Below are positions 60,735-64,000 of a stretch of DNA of 64,000 bases, one piece after another. The stretch is taken from assembly GCF_025376885.1 (NCBI RefSeq), contig NZ_JAHUBR010000004.1, positions 62,001 to 126,000 on the forward strand. Reading direction: 5' to 3'. The translations under genes were made by a program, and so were the position numbers. Every line of letters begins with the position of its first letter. Position 1 is the stretch's first letter. The notes below the pieces were generated by a model, which saw only the letters and a list, made by a program, of their open reading frames with translations, was not told the origin of the DNA and ran no database searches. This DNA comes from Pseudoruegeria sp. SHC-113. Its GTDB lineage: Bacteria; Pseudomonadota; Alphaproteobacteria; Rhodobacterales; Rhodobacteraceae.

Positions 60735-61499
60735 TCAGTGGGCGAAGCGCATCTGTTTGCAGGCGGTACGGCCAAAGCGGCGCGGGCTGGCGGAGGCGGG
60801 GAAGAAGTCGAGCAGGCTGGAAAGCTCCTCCGACGTGTAGCTGACTTCGAAATTCTCGCCGGGGTGAAAGCTCTCCATCGGCAGGCCACCGGCCATGACG
60901 ATCTCGTGGCGGGCAAAGCCGATGTGATAGAGGCTCACGGCGGAGGCTGAGGCCGTCTGCACCACCGTCATATCATCGCAAAGGCCTGCCACGGGGCGCA
61001 GGGTGGCGAAATCGCCTTGGCCGCGCAGGATGCGGGCATAGGGGCCCAGAAGCATATCGCGCTCGGGAAGGACGCCGCCAAAAGCGCCGGGCAGAATGCG
61101 CAGTAGCGGCAGGGCAACGGGGCTTGCGGTTTGCGCCGGGGGCAGGGTGATGCGCCCGATCCAGCGCAGCGGCTGCGGGCCATTGTGCAGGGTGTCCACC
61201 TTGTCGCCCGGCTCCAGATCCTCGATCGCGCGCGGGCCCTCTGGCGTGGCCAATAGGGTGCCATGGGCAAAAGCGGCGAAGGCGGCGTCCAGATGGGGGC
61301 TCGCGGGGGCCACGCGCGAGAAGCGGTGGAGGCTTGGCATATCGTCGAGGGGGATCCCGAGGCAGGCCACGTCGTAGCGGCGCAATGCATGCACAGCCTC
61401 CGACGAAGGCCTGCCTGGGTGAGCGTTCCAGTTCCGAGAGCCGTTGCCGGCTCGTGCATCTTCCCCCGTGAGGCGGACGGGGTTGAGGGGGTAGGTCAT
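60735..61499 (-). CDS. Hint-domain protein with altered catalytic position
   Basis: This 254-aa protein contains a Hedgehog/intein (Hint) domain typical of Rhodobacteraceae: HGTLLATPEGPRAIEDLEPGDKV, WIGRITL, and DMLLGPYARIL, then HIGFARHEIVMAGGLPMESF. The residue before FAHGT, normally the nucleophilic Cys (C-F-T-x-G-T), is Ala76. It may be a non-catalytic relative. The ATG at 61499 is the likely start; the frame to 61661 has no support. It is convergent with the oxygenase operon. Confidence 0.85.
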   Translation of the reverse strand: MTYPLNPVRLTGEDARAGNGSRNWNAHPGRPSSEAVHALRRYDVACLGIPLDDMPSLHRFSRVAPASPHLDAAFAAFAHGTLLATPEGPRAIEDLEPGDKVDTLHNGPQPLRWIGRITLPPAQTASPVALPLLRILPGAFGGVLPERDMLLGPYARILRGQGDFATLRPVAGLCDDMTVVQTASASAVSLYHIGFARHEIVMAGGLPMESFHPGENFEVSYTSEELSSLLDFFPASASPRRFGRTACKQMRFAH

Positions 61500-61743
61500 G
61501 CGTTCAGCCTTTCGCCTGATCACATCTGCACCGGCCCCCACCGAAGAAGCAGAAGGACTATGCAAAGACGATGCGGGATCTGGCCGGGGATTGTCAAAAT
61601 TCCGGCCATATTGATCCGCGGGCTGCGGGCAATGGCGAGGGGAGGGGCGCTTTGTTTCCATAAATCGGGATCGGTTGCCACATTTGGCGAAGGGAAGGGC
61701 GAATCGCGTGTGGCGGGGCCGGCCAAGGGGCGCGAAAACACGA

Positions 61744-61764
61744 AGGCCGCCCGGTGGGCGGCCT
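61744..61764 (-). terminator. Terminator of the small basic-protein gene
   Basis: AGGCCGCCC and its complement surround a 3-nt loop. The minus strand continues TCGTGTTTTCG, a modest U-run. It is 24 bp after the stop of the 61788 gene. Confidence 0.65.
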
Positions 61765-61787
61765 CGTCAGGGCGATAGGGCCAGGGA

Positions 61788-61949
61788 TCAGGCCATCAGC
61801 TGGCGCAGGCTGCGGCGGCGGGGCTGCTCCTGCAAGCGGCGTTTCACGATGAAGGCCTCCCGGCGCGCGCCGCGTTCCCAGGGCATTTTATGCGTCAGGG
61901 TTTCGGCTTCAGCCTTGATGCCGTCGAGCATGCGTTTCTTCAGTTTCAT
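61788..61949 (-). CDS. Small basic hypothetical protein
   Basis: This 53-aa protein (start MKLKKRMLDGIKAEAETL) is rich in Lys and Arg, with RREAFIVKRRLQEQPRRRSL near the end. GGAG lies upstream of the ATG, and the gene has its own terminator, both of which support it being real. Similar short proteins occur in Rhodobacteraceae as I recall; function unknown. An open frame to 62051 is unsupported. Confidence 0.65.
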   Translation of the reverse strand: MKLKKRMLDGIKAEAETLTHKMPWERGARREAFIVKRRLQEQPRRRSLRQLMA

Positions 61950-62229
61950 GATACCCACTCCGTAACTTTTTGATGCACCGCCGTGTTGGCGTGTCTTGCC
62001 GTGTTGGAGCCAATATGGCGGGGCGGCGGGCCGATCGCGGGAAGATTCCAAGGAAAGTTTGAGGCAATTGCCATGCAGTGCCAGACCGGCCTAACCATGC
62101 GCTGCTAGCGCAAAACCCCTGGAAAACAGTTGTTTTGCAAACAATGCGGGGTTTGGTGCGGGGATTGTTTCGCCGCTTTGTGGCGGCAATGGGCAGGGGC
62201 TTGCCGCCTTCCTGCCCGAATTCGCCCCG

Positions 62230-62985
62230 TTAAAGGCGGATGACGCTGATCAACCGGCCGTAATCGGCTTCGCGCTGGTGCACGCTGCGACGGTAGGAAT
62301 AGAAGCGCTGCGGATCGGAATAGGTGCAGTGGCCTGTCCATTCCGCCACGCCCACGCCCGCCGCGCGCAGCTTGTCCGCGCCGAGATGGGTGAGGTTGAA
62401 GAGGTAGCGGTCGCCCTCGCCGTTGCCGAAGTAGCGGGCGTTCTCAGGATCTTCGTCCATGAAACGCTCGAAGAACTCCGGGCCAACCTCATAGGCGCGC
62501 TGGCTGATCGAGGGCCCGATGCTGGCGCGGATCGCGCTGCGCTCGGCCCCGGCGGCTTCCATTGCGGCGACGGTGTTTTCCAGCACGCCGTCGATCGTGC
62601 CTTTCCAGCCCGCATGGGCCGCGCCGATTACGCCGTTCTCAGGATCCGCCAGCAGGACGGGCTGGCAATCGGCGGTGAGGATCGCAAGGGCGAGCCCCGG
62701 CGTTGCCGTGACGAGCGCATCGGCCTGGCCGCCGCCTTCGCCCGGCGCGGAGACAGTCAGCACGTCAGGGGAATGGATCTGGTGCACGAAGGTCATCGCC
62801 TCGGGCGCAACCTCCATCGCGTTGGCCACGCGGCTGCGGTTGATATGCACGATCTCGGCCTGATCCGAGGATCCCATGCCGCAGTTGAGCCCCTCGAAAA
62901 TGCCCGACGAGGCCCCGCCCCGGCGGGTGAAGAAGCCATGGCGCACGGGGCCTAGGGCTTCGCTGGTGAGGATTTCTAGCGTCAT
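62230..62985 (-). CDS. pgeF: Peptidoglycan editing factor PgeF / laccase-domain protein
   Basis: This 251-aa YfiH-type protein has GVRHGFFTRRGGAS-like VRHGFFTRRGG near the N-terminus, LTADCQPVLL (Cys) and GAAHAGWKGTIDG (His), with a later metal-binding His in TGHCTYSD; these form the metal site of the family. PgeF removes wrongly incorporated L-Ser in peptidoglycan precursors; older work called it a polyphenol oxidase. It overlaps the upstream methyltransferase gene by 4 bp. The 280 bp downstream of it (61950-62229) hold no gene apart from the presumed promoter of the small basic protein. Confidence 0.93.
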   Translation of the reverse strand: MTLEILTSEALGPVRHGFFTRRGGASSGIFEGLNCGMGSSDQAEIVHINRSRVANAMEVAPEAMTFVHQIHSPDVLTVSAPGEGGGQADALVTATPGLALAILTADCQPVLLADPENGVIGAAHAGWKGTIDGVLENTVAAMEAAGAERSAIRASIGPSISQRAYEVGPEFFERFMDEDPENARYFGNGEGDRYLFNLTHLGADKLRAAGVGVAEWTGHCTYSDPQRFYSYRRSVHQREADYGRLISVIRL

Positions 62986-64000
62986 CGTTCCACCCCCGGC
63001 GGCATCAAAGCCCCTTGCGGGACCATGGCCAGCACCTTGAAGAGCCTTCCCATCTCGTCCGGATGGGCGAGGCGCCGATGGGCAGCAACATGCGCCGTGA
63101 GCGCTTCGCCCGCAAGGCCCTTTGCCAAGGCCTGCGCCCGCGCTGTGAGGCCGAGCCGTTCAAGGAAGATGCCCTGCGGCGTCAGGCGGCTGATATCGGC
63201 CTTGCCTGCGGCGGCTTGTGCGAGGGTTTCGAAATCCACATGGGCCGTCAAATCGGCCTGCCCCGGCGCGGTGAGCGGATCGGTGGGGGCATGGCCGCGC
63301 AGGGCCTGCAGCGTGTCGCCCAGCGAGCGCCAGTCGCCGTAGTCCACGATCAGCGCCGCGCCGCCTGCGCGCGCGATCCGCTCCGCGATTTCTCCCGCGA
63401 TGGCCCGGCCCGCGCTGCTGACCTCCACCAGATCGCCGGGCCGCGTGTCCTCCAACCGGCCATCGAGCACTGCAATGGGTGCGGGGCGGGAGAGGCCGAA
63501 GCTCAGGGTGCCATCTTCGCTGAGGCCGACGAGCCGTTCGCTCCAACCTTCTGCGGCGCGTTCGAACTGGCGGAGGGGGAGCGCGTCGAAAAATTCGTTC
63601 GCGATGAGGAAGATGGGGCCAAGTGGCACGTCGGCGAGGCTTTCGTGCCACTGCACGTCAAAGCCCTCAAGGGCCGTTCGCTGCGCGCCGCGCAGCACGG
63701 GCGAAGCCTCCACGAGGTGCAGCCGCATCGCCGCGTGAAACCCCGGCACGCCCTTCGTTGCGCGCAGCAGATCCGCCATCAGCGTACCGCGCCCGGGGCC
63801 AAGCTCCACGAGCAGGAAGGGGCTGGGCGCGCCCTGATCGAGCCACGCCTGCGCGAGGGAAAGCCCGCAGAGCTCGCCGAACATCTGACTGATTTCCGGT
63901 GCCGTGGTGAAATCGCCCCCCGCGCCGAAAGGATCACGCGTGCTGTAATAGCCGTGTTCGGGATGCATGAGGCATTCGGCCATATAGTCGGCAAGGCTGA
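62982..64000 (-). CDS. MidA/NDUFAF7-type SAM-dependent methyltransferase, partial
   Basis: The 5' end lies beyond the right edge; 339 codons are visible. The core has HPEHGYYSTRDPFGAGGDF, TTAPEISQMFGELCGL, VELGPGRGTLMADLLRA (the SAM-binding glycines) and ANEFFDALPLRQF. This family includes the mitochondrial complex-I assembly methyltransferase NDUFAF7, which symmetrically dimethylates an Arg in the complex-I subunit NDUFS2; the bacterial target is not settled. It overlaps pgeF by 4 bp, a common pairing in alphaproteobacteria, often following lgt. Confidence 0.92.
   Translation of the reverse strand, partial: SLADYMAECLMHPEHGYYSTRDPFGAGGDFTTAPEISQMFGELCGLSLAQAWLDQGAPSPFLLVELGPGRGTLMADLLRATKGVPGFHAAMRLHLVEASPVLRGAQRTALEGFDVQWHESLADVPLGPIFLIANEFFDALPLRQFERAAEGWSERLVGLSEDGTLSFGLSRPAPIAVLDGRLEDTRPGDLVEVSSAGRAIAGEIAERIARAGGAALIVDYGDWRSLGDTLQALRGHAPTDPLTAPGQADLTAHVDFETLAQAAAGKADISRLTPQGIFLERLGLTARAQALAKGLAGEALTAHVAAHRRLAHPDEMGRLFKVLAMVPQGALMPPGVER

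Overview
The window is about 64 kb of high-GC, gene-dense chromosome from an alphaproteobacterium, most probably a marine or soil Rhodobacteraceae (Roseobacter/Rhodobacter group). The evidence is a sorbitol/mannitol operon in the gene order of the Rhodobacter sphaeroides smo operon, a MipZ division-site ATPase, the order ffh / acetyltransferases / chorismate mutase / rpsP / rimM / trmD / rplS / rpmE, and an intergenic inverted repeat with a GATATTT core like those seen in this family. No insertion sequence, prophage, CRISPR array or rRNA was seen. There is one tRNA (Pro-CGG) and one TPP riboswitch. These statements rest on reading the sequence; no database was searched.

Layout. 1-2.9 kb: the end of a GH20 hexosaminidase, tRNA-Pro, a DMT-family exporter and leuB. 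3-6.9 kb: a LysR regulator divergent from an NAD-dependent epimerase-like gene, then a secreted EEP-family nuclease/phosphatase and a membrane protein. 7-9.4 kb: leuD-leuC with a short leader ORF. 9.4-12.5 kb: an MscS channel, a lipoprotein, rsfS and rlmH. 12.6-20.2 kb: the polyol operon (LacI-type regulator, smoEFGK transporter, sorbitol dehydrogenase, mannitol 2-dehydrogenase). 20.3-27.9 kb: a ten-gene thiamine operon behind a TPP riboswitch (thiD-O-S-G-E-F, thiY, tenA, thiZ, thiX), which makes the thiazole, salvages pyrimidine and imports precursor; thiC is not in the window. 28-30.2 kb: a DUF3300/DUF2950 secreted pair. 30.2-35.3 kb: mipZ, a GNAT, an Lrp regulator divergent from a UspA plus an alanine/glycine symporter, and a Rid protein. 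35.5-42.3 kb: the translation and secretion block, with bluB inserted between rpsP and rimM and three coupled GNAT genes after ffh. 42.5-46 kb: a saccharopine (lysine degradation) pair with a GST and a histidine phosphatase. 46.3-49 kb: an orphan molybdenum formate dehydrogenase alpha subunit.

The most interesting region is 49.2-58.9 kb. It is an eight-gene same-strand run: acetyl-CoA synthetase, adenylate kinase, DUF4212 protein, sodium/solute symporter, a cNMP-CBS-DUF294 nucleotidyltransferase-like protein, an uncharacterised membrane protein, a stand-alone response-regulator receiver, and a membrane protein that joins a PAS domain and a degraded histidine-kinase core (Glu in place of the phospho-acceptor His) to an apparently intact DEDDh 3'-5' exonuclease. 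It reads as an acetate/short-acid uptake and activation module with its own signalling branch, possibly using a nucleotide made or sensed by the DUF294 protein and removed by the exonuclease. That mechanism is inference.

59-64 kb: a Rieske oxygenase translationally coupled to a small helical protein, a Hint-domain protein lacking the catalytic Cys, a small basic protein, and the pgeF/MidA-type methyltransferase pair, the latter running off the end of the window.
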